Origin: Deltaproteobacteria bacterium
GTDB lineage: Bacteria; Desulfobacterota; Desulfobacteria; Desulfobacterales; SURF-15
Reading direction: 5' to 3'
Length of the DNA stretch: 16,937 nt
Assembly: GCA_024644775.1 (NCBI GenBank)
Contig: JAHEHB010000068.1
Span: 1 to 16,937 of the forward strand
In this document: piece after piece, positions 1-7,113 of the stretch
Layout: the number at the start of each line of letters is the position of its first letter
Numbering within the stretch: the stretch's first letter is position 1
The notes under the pieces: model-generated
Told to the model about the DNA's origin: nothing
The model's database searches: none
What the model saw: only the letters and a program-made list of their open reading frames with translations
Translations under genes and position numbers: made by a program

Positions 1-1
1 T

Positions 2-565
2 GCCATATACCAGCAGGAATTGGTGTGGCCGCGGACGGTTCGAAGTATTCTTAGCGATCCGTTGACCATTGCCGAGGAATCAGGCATCTCCGGTCGGGGA
101 ACCGAAGAAATGAAAACCAATGAGGTTACCGGTCGATTTAAATTGGGAGCAGTGGGTGTCGGTATAGAGATCGGCAGACCCGTGACCGGTGCCCGGTTTT
201 ATGATGTGGAAAAGGTGGCCCAAGCGGTTGCCAAACTCGGGATTGAATTTGAAAAGATAAATCCCACAACCGGTTTGATGTCCGATCCCAGCACCGGAAA
301 ATTCAAAGATGATATCCTCAACGAAAAGGTGTTGTCGGCAATCCTCGAATTTGCCGTTAAACCGGAACAGCTGCCGGAGCTTTTCGACGCTCTGAAACGG
401 GTTTCCGGTGACATCGATAGTGTTTTCAGCCTGGATATCGCCACCCGTATCGCGCCGGATGGTTCCGTCCCAACAGATTCTTTAATTGACGCATCCGGTT
501 TTTGGCTTGCGCCCAACGGTAAAACGAACGTCGGCTTAGGTCGACCCCGATATAAGGAGGATTGA
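2..565 (+). CDS. Unrecognised conserved-looking protein, 5'-truncated by window edge
   Basis: The frame is open from the first bases of the window to TGA at 563-565, so only the C-terminal 187 residues are visible and the true start lies to the left. I do not recognise the family. The visible part is soluble, with no membrane segment and no cysteine. It contains a glycine-rich stretch GRFKLGAVGVGIEIGRP followed by TGARFYDVEKVAQAVAKLGI, and near the end DSVFSLDIATRIAPDG, an alternation of strands and helices that suggests a compact alpha/beta fold. Its last codons supply the AAGGAGG ribosome-binding site of the next gene, which starts 2 bp after this stop, so the two are almost certainly translated together and probably work together. 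The downstream SDR and flavin reductase suggest a catabolic or redox role, but that is inference only. Confidence 0.75.
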   Translation, partial: AIYQQELVWPRTVRSILSDPLTIAEESGISGRGTEEMKTNEVTGRFKLGAVGVGIEIGRPVTGARFYDVEKVAQAVAKLGIEFEKINPTTGLMSDPSTGKFKDDILNEKVLSAILEFAVKPEQLPELFDALKRVSGDIDSVFSLDIATRIAPDGSVPTDSLIDASGFWLAPNGKTNVGLGRPRYKED

Positions 566-567
566 AA

Positions 568-1185
568 ATGACACATACCAATCACAGAGTCGGCGATTTT
601 CTTAATGAAGATTATGTGATTTTAATAATGCCTTCAAAAGGAATCAATGTTGAGGGGTCCGGACAAAAGCTGCGGCGTTATCTCGAGATGGCACTCGAAA
701 ACGGCGCCATTAAGATCGGAGACGCCAGACTCGGCAACGAATATCATCAGGGAAGCGTTGAGAAGGTACTGGAAAACATGGAAGACCAAGCGGTGGTCCA
801 GGCTGTTTTCAAAGACAAAGAATCTCTTGTCAAAACACTCCGGACCTATAAAGAGGCAGACCTAGGTCTTTCGGTGGTGGTTTCCGGTCTTTTTGATCAT
901 GTGGGAGAATGCTGCAAGGAGGTCGGTTTGGAAAGACACACCATCAACCAATCCATGGGGCGATGGGGTAAAACCGATAAATTGCCGCCGCCAGAAATCC
1001 TTCAACTCAACACCATGTGCGGCCACGGCATGGTCGCAGTGGGACTGATCAATGAAGTTGTTGATGATATCAAAAGCGGCAATTGCACGGCAGAAGAAGG
1101 GGCAGAACGCCTTTTCGCACCATGTATGTGCGGTATCTTTAATCCCCATCGAGCAGCACTCATATTGAAAGACCTAACAGCCTAA
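568..1185 (+). CDS. Unrecognised cysteine-containing protein, possible metal or Fe-S binding
   Basis: The protein has 205 residues. ATG 568 is chosen because AAGGAGG at 554-560 stands 7 bp upstream; an in-frame TTG at 562 is less likely. I do not recognise the family. There is no signal peptide or membrane helix, so it should be cytoplasmic. Six cysteines occur, at residues 115, 116, 151, 173, 186 and 188. Four of them lie in distinctive contexts: GECC at 113-116, TMCGHGM at 149-155 and PCMCGIFN at 185-192. The spacing and the neighbouring His/Gly residues would suit a metal or Fe-S site, although no standard CxxCxxC ferredoxin motif is present. The section at 105-135 (SGLFDHV, then HTINQSMGRWGK) also looks constrained. 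It is tightly coupled to the upstream gene (2 bp gap) and lies 84 bp before the SDR gene. Function unknown; a catabolic enzyme subunit or cofactor-handling partner is possible. Confidence 0.8.
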   Translation: MTHTNHRVGDFLNEDYVILIMPSKGINVEGSGQKLRRYLEMALENGAIKIGDARLGNEYHQGSVEKVLENMEDQAVVQAVFKDKESLVKTLRTYKEADLGLSVVVSGLFDHVGECCKEVGLERHTINQSMGRWGKTDKLPPPEILQLNTMCGHGMVAVGLINEVVDDIKSGNCTAEEGAERLFAPCMCGIFNPHRAALILKDLTA

Positions 1186-1269
1186 CAAACACCTGGAGGA
1201 ATGGAGTCTTGGAGCAACCAAACACGGGCAAATCAATCCAATCCTCCTTGGACAGCAACAGGAGCTCAC

Positions 1270-2022
1270 ATGAGACTTGAGGGAAAGGTCGCAATCATTA
1301 CCGGTGCAGGCTCTGGCATCGGCAAAGCCTCGGCCCTGATGTTTGCCAAAGAAGGTGCAAAGGTGGTAGTCGCCGGCCGCAGAATTGAGCCTTTGAAATC
1401 GGTTGTGGAAGCAATCACTATTGAAGGAGGCTCAGCGGTTTTACGGCAAACCGATGTCAGAAAGTCAGATCAGGTGAAAGCATTGGTGCAAACAGCACTT
1501 TCTGAATACGGCAAGCTTGACGTTGTTTTTGCCAATGCCGGCATTAACCCCTCTCGCACGAACATTTTGGAAACAACGGAGGAAAGCTGGCATAACACAT
1601 TGGAAACTAACTTAACCGGTGTATTCCTTACCTGCAAATATGGTCTTCCACCGATGATTGATAAGGGTGGGGGATCGATCATTGTGACTTCTTCAGCGGT
1701 TGGACTGACCGGTTTTAAAGAAAGGATACCATACGGCGCCTCAAAAGGCGGTGTCAACCAGCTTGTAAAATGCATGGCCATCGACTGCGCCCCTTACAAC
1801 GTTCGGATCAATGCCATCTGCCCGGGTAGAGTCCCCTCAGAAATGGTCGCACATCTGAAGGGGCCGGAAGGCCAATGGAGGGGTATTACAAAACCATATC
1901 CGTTAGGGATGAAGGGAGAGCCCGATCACGTGGCGTATGCAGCGGTTTATTTAGCATCCGATGAGTCTGAATGGGTTACAGGAGTGCTGTTGCCTGTAGA
2001 GGGAGGATATGTAACATATTAA
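1270..2022 (+). CDS. Short-chain dehydrogenase/reductase (SDR)
   Basis: A 250-residue classical SDR of normal family length. The Rossmann nucleotide-binding motif TGAGSGIG is at residues 11-18, NAG at 89-91, Asn114, and the catalytic Ser141/142-Tyr155-Lys159 set (YGASK at 155-159). Arg37-Arg38 after the second strand favour NADP(H), by analogy with other SDRs. ATG 1270 is chosen because the protein then begins MRLEGKVAIITG, as usual for the family, and GGAG lies just upstream. The frame extends to ATG 1201, but that start abuts its GGAGGA with no spacing and would add 23 residues without family character. The substrate cannot be read from sequence; SDRs in such settings often oxidise 3-hydroxyacyl-CoA or alicyclic alcohols. 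The flavin reductase-like gene follows 31 bp later on the same strand, so the two are probably cotranscribed. Confidence 0.93.
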   Translation: MRLEGKVAIITGAGSGIGKASALMFAKEGAKVVVAGRRIEPLKSVVEAITIEGGSAVLRQTDVRKSDQVKALVQTALSEYGKLDVVFANAGINPSRTNILETTEESWHNTLETNLTGVFLTCKYGLPPMIDKGGGSIIVTSSAVGLTGFKERIPYGASKGGVNQLVKCMAIDCAPYNVRINAICPGRVPSEMVAHLKGPEGQWRGITKPYPLGMKGEPDHVAYAAVYLASDESEWVTGVLLPVEGGYVTY

Positions 2023-2053
2023 GATGAGCTTAATTGAGAGGAGGTTTAACAGT

Positions 2054-2626
2054 ATGAAAAAAGTTACATTAGGACCGGAGACGTATGTTTACCCAAAACC
2101 GGCGTTTTTGATCGGTGCAAACGTAAATGGAAAACCGAATTTCATGGCGGCGGCATGGTGTGGGATCTTAAACAGCGAACCCCCGATGATCGGCGTCGGC
2201 ATACGACCTCAACGCCACACGTTCAAAGGGGTTCAGCAAAACAGTACCTTTTCGGTGAATGTGCCATCCGTTAACCAAATGAAAGAAATGGACTACTGCG
2301 GCATTTACTCCGGTGTTAAGGAAGATAAGAACAAAATCTGCGGATTTACCATTTTTTACGGAAAACTCGAGACAGCGCCGCTTATAGAGCAATTCCCTGT
2401 CAACCTCGAGTGCAAAGTCGTTCAGGAATTGAAACTAGGAAGTCATTTTTTATTTGTGGGACAAATCGAAGAAATCCACGCATCCGAAGATGCTCTGACA
2501 AATGGGCTTCCGGACGTAGAAAAGATCAAACCGATTATCTATAGCTCGGGAGCCGAGAAAATTTATCACGGACTGGGTGAACGAATAGGACCCGCACACC
2601 GCGCCGGTATGGAGTTGAAGAAATGA
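2054..2626 (+). CDS. Flavin reductase-like FMN-binding protein, flavoredoxin family
   Basis: A 190-residue protein of the flavin reductase-like FMN-binding family, closest in character to Desulfovibrio flavoredoxin. The recognisable segments are the N-terminal YPKPAFLIGANVNGKPN followed by MAAAWCGILNSEPPMIGVGI (about residues 12-51), FSVNVPS at 66-72 and DYCGIYSG at 80-87. These are the regions that bind FMN in this split-barrel fold. Flavoredoxins carry electrons in the cytoplasm, and relatives reduce flavin or act on substrates in sulfur metabolism and detoxification. ATG 2054 is preferred because GAGAGGAGG at about 2035-2043 stands some 10 bp upstream; an in-frame ATG at 2024 has no ribosome-binding site at a usable distance. 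It is the last gene of the leftmost operon-like run. Its role beside the SDR may be to supply or accept electrons, which is inference. Confidence 0.88.
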   Translation: MKKVTLGPETYVYPKPAFLIGANVNGKPNFMAAAWCGILNSEPPMIGVGIRPQRHTFKGVQQNSTFSVNVPSVNQMKEMDYCGIYSGVKEDKNKICGFTIFYGKLETAPLIEQFPVNLECKVVQELKLGSHFLFVGQIEEIHASEDALTNGLPDVEKIKPIIYSSGAEKIYHGLGERIGPAHRAGMELKK

Positions 2627-2703
2627 GGATTTACCCCGGATAAATAGGCTCCGCATTCAACAGGGCAGGCCGGATTTTGAGAATTTTGTTTGTGCTTTAA
2701 AAG

Positions 2704-2735
2704 AATATCCTTAATATCCTGTTGATCCTATCAAC
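2704..2735 (+). repeat. Short 9-bp-period repeat plus inverted repeat in intergenic region
   Basis: AATATCCT occurs at 2704-2711 and 2713-2720, and a weaker third unit TTGATCCT follows at 2722-2729 in the same 9-bp phase. The third unit overlaps the inverted repeat GTTGAT-cct-ATCAAC (2721-2735). This lies in the 196-bp gap between the flavin reductase gene and the 992-aa gene and overlaps a possible promoter, so it could be an operator. The elements are short and may be chance. Confidence 0.3.
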
Positions 2736-2750
2736 CAAACAACATACAAA
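2722..2750 (+). promoter_or_regulatory. Possible sigma70-type promoter for the 992-aa gene
   Basis: TTGATC (2722-2727), a 17-bp spacer and TACAAA (2745-2750) each match four of six consensus positions. They lie about 75 bp before the coding start at 2823/2826. This is a weak prediction, supported mainly by correct spacing and by the inverted repeat that overlaps the -35 box. Confidence 0.25.
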
Positions 2751-2822
2751 ATGATTCCATTCCTCTATTCGATTTTCAATGGTCAATAGCCAATTCCGCT
2801 TGTCCGGATCGGTTGCGAGGCA

Positions 2823-5801
2823 ATGATGTCGTCGAAAGAAACAAACGATCTGAAAAATCTTGATCTCTCATTTAAGGTTTTTTATGAGCTAATGGCGAAT
2901 CGAGTCGGCGAAATTCTGCTTGTTTCGAGTCCGTACGATGCATTCATCATGGAAGAAGATGGACGCCTTGCCGAGAGAATTATCCATGAGTATCGCGGAT
3001 TGAATTTGACACGGCCTCCCAGGCTTTCATGGAAATCATCGGCCAGGGAAGCTTTGAAAAAACTGTCTGAGAAAAAATTCGATCTGATTCTTACGATGCC
3101 TCGAATAGATGATATGGGAACTGTTGCCTTTTGCAGGGAAGTGAAAATGAAGCACAAAAACCTTCCCATTTTTCTGCTCACCCACGACACCAACAACATT
3201 TATGCATCTCGATATGGTTGGGATCACTCTATCATCGACAGAGAATTTGTTTGGTTGGGCAATACCGATCTATTGCTCGCGTTGATTAAAAATGTTGAAG
3301 ATCGCATGAACGTGGCTTTCGATACCGAGCGGGCAAGGGTGCGTGTTATCATTCTAGTGGAGGATTCGCCATTTTATCGATCCTCTATCCTACCGTTGCT
3401 CTACAAGGAAATTGTAATGCAAACACAGGCGGTGATGGAGGAATCGCTGAATGAAGAGCACCGTTACCTTCGGATGCGTGCGCGCCCAAAAATCCTCATC
3501 GCGGAAACATTTGAGGAAGCATTGGCGTTATACGAACAATTTGAGCCTTATATGCTCTGTGTACTGTCCGATGTCCGCTTTATGCAAAACGGCGAAACCG
3601 ATAACGAGGCAGGTTTTTCTCTACTTAAGCTGATAAAACAAAAATCGCCCCACTTACCGCTTCTTGTGTGTAGCTCTGAGGGGACAAATCGCGAAAAAGC
3701 GGCAACGATACCTGCGGTATTTCTCGACAAAAACTCCCCTTCCCTTCACACGGACATCCGTTCTTTCTTTGTCCAGAATCTTGGATTCGGGGAATTTATC
3801 TTTCAATTGCCTAACGGCAGAAAAGTCGGTCGTGCCGCGAACCTACGGTCCATGGAAAAGGTTCTGCCATCGATACCGAATGATGCGATCCTGTACCACG
3901 CAAGACGGAACGATTTTTCTACCTGGCTGATGGCAAGATCTGAAATACCAGCTGCCTCTAAGCTGCGGCCGGTAAAAGTAACCGATTTTTCTAGCATTCA
4001 AGCCGCAAAAGAGTACCTGGTGGATTATATCCGAAAGAGACGGAAGGAGCGTCAAAGAGGGATTGTCGTCGATTTCGTACCGAATGAATTTGATCCGGAT
4101 ATCGATATTGTAAAAATCGGGAAAGGCTCACTCGGTGGAAAGGCAAGAGGACTGGCTTTTATGTGGAATCTGCTGAGCCAGCATATAGAACTTAAGGAAA
4201 AGTTTCCGAAAATAACGATACACGTTCCGAAGATGCTGGTCATATCCACCGATGGTTTTGATGCCTTTGTCAATGACAACGCGTTAAAACGATATGCCAC
4301 CGGTGACAGCAGCGATCGTCAAATTGTGGAAGATTTTTTGATCGCTCATTTTCCGGACTGGCTGGAGCGCAGCCTTGAATCGTTTCTGGAAGAAGTTACC
4401 TATCCTCTCGCAGTGAGATCCTCTAGTTTGTTTGAAGACGCGCAGTACTATCCGTGCGCGGGAATCTATAACACATATATGCTACCGAATAACGATCCCG
4501 ATCCGGTTTTCAGGTTGAAACAACTCGTCCAAGCCGTAAAGTTGGTCTACGCATCTACCTATTTGGAAACGCCTCGATTGTTTGCAAGAAGAACCGGTCT
4601 TCGAACGGAAGAGGAAAAGATGGCGGTTATCGTTCAACAATTAACGGGAAAACAGTACGGAGAATACTTTTATCCGGCACTCTCCGGTGTGGCGCAATCT
4701 TACAACTATTATCCCGTATCTTATATGAAACCGAACGAAGGCATTGCTCATATCGCACTGGGACTCGGTAAAATGGTCGTCGAAGACGGCACCGCACTGA
4801 GGTTTTCTCCAAAATATCCTCAGTTTCTACCGCAATTTTCCAACGTAAATGATATTTTGGAAAATTCTCAACGCACATTCTATGTCCTTACATTGAGGAA
4901 TGTATCGGAAAATTTGGATCCTGAAGGAGCTGCAACGTTGAGAAAACTTAACATTGATGATGCTAGGAATCACTCCCCGATTCAGCATCTATCAAGTACG
5001 TATTTTCCGGAGGATCAACGGATCCGCGATACATTTATAGATCATGGCCATCATGTGCTAACATTTGCCAGTATCCTAAAATACCATTCATTGCCGGTCC
5101 CGAAAATCCTTTCGGAGCTGTTGGATATGGGAAGAAAAGGGATGGGGTGTCCTGTGGAGATGGAATTTTCTCTGAATCTGCCGGATAAAGACCGCGATCC
5201 AAAAGCCGAATTCAGCATTCTTCAGATCCGTCCCATGGCTGCCTGTCATCAAGAAGCAGGAATCGAGGTTACCAATGATATTCGCGGAGAAGAAATCGAT
5301 CAAGCGGTATGTTTTTCAAGTAATGCCCTGGGAAATGGAATCGTGACGGATATTGCCGATATTGTTTATGTCGATCCTGATATTTTCAACCCCGCCCATA
5401 CCTTACAACTCGCCGGAGAAATCGGCAAGGTCAACAGCCGGCTCATTAACCGGCAGCATAAATACCTTTTAATTGGTCCTGGTCGGTGGGGATCTGCAGA
5501 CCGATGGCTCGGTATTCCCGTAAAATGGAGAGATATCTCAGGTGTGGGGGTCATTATTGAAACGGCTGCCAAAAACTTTCGAGTGGATCCATCTCAAGGG
5601 ACGCATTTTTTTCACAATATTATATCCATGGGAATCAGTTATCTAACCATCTCGCAAAATCGGAAAGATTTTATTGATTTTAGTTGGCTAAAATCTCTCC
5701 CGGCTGAAACGATATCCGACTCGATTCGACTTGTTAGACTTAAAAGACCGCTTACAATTAAAATCGACGGGGAAACATCCCGGGGGATTATATCAAAGTG
5801 A
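2823..5801 (+). CDS. Dual-receiver PEP/pyruvate-binding (PPDK_N, ATP-grasp) protein
   Basis: 992 residues. Residues about 28-140 form a receiver-like fold in which the phospho-acceptor position reads LILTMP, with Thr91 where Asp is expected, so it is a pseudo-receiver. Residues about 173-320 form a second receiver with acidic pocket E180/D181, candidate phospho-acceptor D250 and K303, though with an unusually long insert after the first strand. Residues about 425-810 match the PEP/pyruvate-binding ATP-grasp domain of PEP synthase and pyruvate phosphate dikinase: KIGKGSLGGKARG at 431-443, AVRSSSLFEDA at 530-540, and VEMEFSL then ILQIRP at 778-804. The phosphohistidine and PEP-synthase TIM-barrel domains are absent, so it cannot be a normal PEP synthase. 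The C-terminal part carries GPGRWGSADRWLGIPV (885-900) and DPSQGTHFFHN (922-932), a signature I associate with a family of uncharacterised PEP/pyruvate-binding proteins. Starts at ATG 2823 and ATG 2826 are both possible; GAGG ends at 2820. It is probably cytoplasmic and cotranscribed with the next gene. Confidence 0.88.
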   Translation: MMSSKETNDLKNLDLSFKVFYELMANRVGEILLVSSPYDAFIMEEDGRLAERIIHEYRGLNLTRPPRLSWKSSAREALKKLSEKKFDLILTMPRIDDMGTVAFCREVKMKHKNLPIFLLTHDTNNIYASRYGWDHSIIDREFVWLGNTDLLLALIKNVEDRMNVAFDTERARVRVIILVEDSPFYRSSILPLLYKEIVMQTQAVMEESLNEEHRYLRMRARPKILIAETFEEALALYEQFEPYMLCVLSDVRFMQNGETDNEAGFSLLKLIKQKSPHLPLLVCSSEGTNREKAATIPAVFLDKNSPSLHTDIRSFFVQNLGFGEFIFQLPNGRKVGRAANLRSMEKVLPSIPNDAILYHARRNDFSTWLMARSEIPAASKLRPVKVTDFSSIQAAKEYLVDYIRKRRKERQRGIVVDFVPNEFDPDIDIVKIGKGSLGGKARGLAFMWNLLSQHIELKEKFPKITIHVPKMLVISTDGFDAFVNDNALKRYATGDSSDRQIVEDFLIAHFPDWLERSLESFLEEVTYPLAVRSSSLFEDAQYYPCAGIYNTYMLPNNDPDPVFRLKQLVQAVKLVYASTYLETPRLFARRTGLRTEEEKMAVIVQQLTGKQYGEYFYPALSGVAQSYNYYPVSYMKPNEGIAHIALGLGKMVVEDGTALRFSPKYPQFLPQFSNVNDILENSQRTFYVLTLRNVSENLDPEGAATLRKLNIDDARNHSPIQHLSSTYFPEDQRIRDTFIDHGHHVLTFASILKYHSLPVPKILSELLDMGRKGMGCPVEMEFSLNLPDKDRDPKAEFSILQIRPMAACHQEAGIEVTNDIRGEEIDQAVCFSSNALGNGIVTDIADIVYVDPDIFNPAHTLQLAGEIGKVNSRLINRQHKYLLIGPGRWGSADRWLGIPVKWRDISGVGVIIETAAKNFRVDPSQGTHFFHNIISMGISYLTISQNRKDFIDFSWLKSLPAETISDSIRLVRLKRPLTIKIDGETSRGIISK

Positions 5802-5822
5802 TACTGTCTTTGGAGGTTTATC

Positions 5823-6599
5823 ATGTCATATGAAAAGATTCGATTCGAAACCGACGGTGAACTCGCGTTTCTGACGTTGAATAACCCTGAAAAAGTGAAT
5901 GCACTTTCAAAAAAAATGATTCACGAAATGACTGAAGTACTCACGCGGCTCACTTCTGATGAATCCATCAAAGTCCTTATCATCAATGCCGAAGGAAAGC
6001 ATTTCTGCGCCGGACACTACTTAGCGGAAATGGTTGATGGTGGCGTAAAAGAATATAAATCTATTTTCGAGCAGTGCAGCCGGATGATGGAACTTATTCA
6101 CCAAATACCTCAGCCCGTGATTGCCCAGGTTCAGGGGATTGCGACGGCTGCCGGTTGCCAGCTGGTGGCATGGTGTGATTTGGCAGTGGCAGAAACCGGG
6201 GCGAAGTTTGCCACACCAGGGGTTAAGATCGGTCTGTTTTGCACAACCCCCATGGTGGCACTTACCCGAGCCATCGGCAGAAAAGCGGCCATGGAAATGC
6301 TGCTTACCGGGCGCTATGTTCCCGCTCAGGAAGCAAAAGTGCTGGGACTGATTAACAAGGTGGTTCCTTTGGAAGATTTAGAAAACGAAACCCTCGCGGT
6401 GGCAAGACAGATTCTCGAATCCAGCCGTTATGTAATTGCCATTGGAAAGCAGGGATTCTATGCTCAGGTGGATCAAACAGATCAAAAAGCGATGCACGTT
6501 GCAACGCATACCATCGCTTTGAACCTGGGAGCCGAGGACGCACAAATCGGGATAAAGGCCTTTTTAGAAAAAAAGACGCCTCTGTGGAAAAATCGTTAA
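5823..6599 (+). CDS. Enoyl-CoA hydratase/isomerase family protein lacking catalytic glutamates
   Basis: 258 residues, the usual crotonase length, with ATG preceded by GGAGG at a good distance. The CoA-binding and oxyanion-hole segments are present: FCAGH at 61-65 and GIATAAG at 105-111. Compared with canonical enoyl-CoA hydratase, the first catalytic Glu (in GGGCEL) is Gln113 (AAGCQL). The second (in QPEI) is Gly133 (TPGVKIGLFCTTP). This pattern resembles the ECHDC3-like subgroup, whose reaction is not well established. Simple hydration of a 2-enoyl-CoA is therefore unlikely; the fold should still bind an acyl-CoA and stabilise an enolate. It starts 21 bp after the 992-aa protein and is very likely in the same transcript, which hints at a shared acyl-CoA or energy-related role. 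Confidence 0.9.
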   Translation: MSYEKIRFETDGELAFLTLNNPEKVNALSKKMIHEMTEVLTRLTSDESIKVLIINAEGKHFCAGHYLAEMVDGGVKEYKSIFEQCSRMMELIHQIPQPVIAQVQGIATAAGCQLVAWCDLAVAETGAKFATPGVKIGLFCTTPMVALTRAIGRKAAMEMLLTGRYVPAQEAKVLGLINKVVPLEDLENETLAVARQILESSRYVIAIGKQGFYAQVDQTDQKAMHVATHTIALNLGAEDAQIGIKAFLEKKTPLWKNR

Positions 6600-6633
6600 C
6601 TCACGTTTTTTGAAACCCTCACACCCACCCCAA

Positions 6634-6676
6634 ATGGCTAATTTGTCTGTCGGAATCACAGCAAAAACTTAGCCAT
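6634..6676. repeat. Extended hairpin without T-tract after the enoyl-CoA hydratase gene
   Basis: ATGGCTAA (6634-6641) pairs perfectly with TTAGCCAT (6669-6676). Inside, TTTG/CAAA and CTGT/ACAG also pair (6642-6665) around the loop CGGAATC, with only a bulged T and a three-base bulge. No T-run follows on either strand, so it is not a classical intrinsic terminator. It lies in the convergent gap between the hydratase gene (plus) and the lipoprotein gene (minus) and may protect a 3' end or assist rho-dependent stopping. Confidence 0.5.
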
Positions 6677-6747
6677 ACAGCCGTATATGTCAACCGGAAA
6701 CGAACACTTCTTATATCCCTCCACATCCGATTGTTTTCGGCATGAGG

Positions 6748-6763
6748 CCTGACGATCGGCAGG
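6748..6763. repeat. Near-perfect 16-bp palindrome beyond the lipoprotein stop
   Basis: CCTG-A-CGATCG-G-CAGG is palindromic except for one A/G mismatch pair. It lies 10 bp beyond the minus-strand lipoprotein stop codon. There is no T-tract. It could be a weak 3'-end hairpin or a protein site, and the support is modest. Confidence 0.3.
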
Positions 6764-6773
6764 TTTCGCGGTT

Positions 6774-6986
6774 TTACTGGGTCTTTTCTTTAACAGCTCC
6801 GGCCGCTGTTTCCGTGCCCTGTTTCACAGCTTCCGCTGCGGGCTTTGCTGCCTCCTGAACCGTTTGTGCCGCTTTGTCCGAAACTCCCGCCTCGCCTTTA
6901 GGCGCCTGGTCGCTTTTTCCTGGTTGTTCACAAGCCAAAAAAAACAATAAAGCCAGACTTCCTATTAATACAATCACTGTTTTCAT
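6774..6986 (-). CDS. Small alanine-rich lipoprotein
   Basis: 70 residues. The N-terminus MKTVIVLIGSLALLFFLAC has a charged start, a hydrophobic core and a lipobox-like FLAC ending at Cys19, so the mature protein would be lipid-anchored. The -3 residue is Phe rather than Leu, a slight departure from consensus. The mature part, about 50 residues, is hydrophilic with repeated patterns (KAAQTVQEAAKPAAEAVKQ, then GTETAAGAVKEKT) predicting one amphipathic helix, like many small entericidin- or LEA-like envelope proteins. ATG 6986 has AGGAGGTGCTC directly upstream, an excellent ribosome-binding site. The 92-aa secreted protein lies 127 bp upstream on the same strand, so both may belong to one envelope-stress or surface unit. 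Exact function unknown. Confidence 0.8.
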   Translation of the reverse strand: MKTVIVLIGSLALLFFLACEQPGKSDQAPKGEAGVSDKAAQTVQEAAKPAAEAVKQGTETAAGAVKEKTQ

Positions 6987-7055
6987 GGAGCACCTCCTAA
7001 AAATCCTGTATTGTTTACGATTTAAAAATTTCTTACCCTAGATTTAGCATTGGGT

Positions 7056-7099
7056 GAGAGGCACACCGAGGTATCCGGGTGCCTCTCTTCTTTTTTTTT
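7056..7099 (+). terminator. Rho-independent terminator pointing along the plus strand
   Basis: GAGAGGCAC (7056-7064) pairs perfectly with GTGCCTCTC (7079-7087), and CCG/CGG pair further inside the loop region. TTC and then nine Ts (7091-7099) follow on the plus strand. On the minus strand the hairpin is preceded by As and followed by ACCCAATG, so it would not end the transcript of the secreted-protein gene. It is a strong terminator shape, but the nearest plus-strand gene ends 450 bp earlier. Confidence 0.75.
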
Positions 7100-7113
7100 G
7101 ATAGTTACTTATA

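Noticed and set aside
20..22. TTG at 20 as the start of the first gene
   Set aside because: The frame is open to the left edge and has no ribosome-binding site before 20; the gene is truncated by the window, not started there.
1201..1269. ATG 1201 as start of the SDR
   Set aside because: GGAGGA touches the ATG with no spacing, and the added 23 residues precede the usual SDR N-terminus MRLEGKVAIITG.
6620..6645. G-quadruplex on the minus strand (GGGGTGGGTGTGAGGG)
   Set aside because: Only three runs of three or more Gs are present within reach; four are needed.
7056..7087. The hairpin as terminator of the minus-strand secreted-protein gene
   Set aside because: On the minus strand the stem is followed by ACCCAATG rather than a T-run; the T-tract lies only on the plus-strand side.
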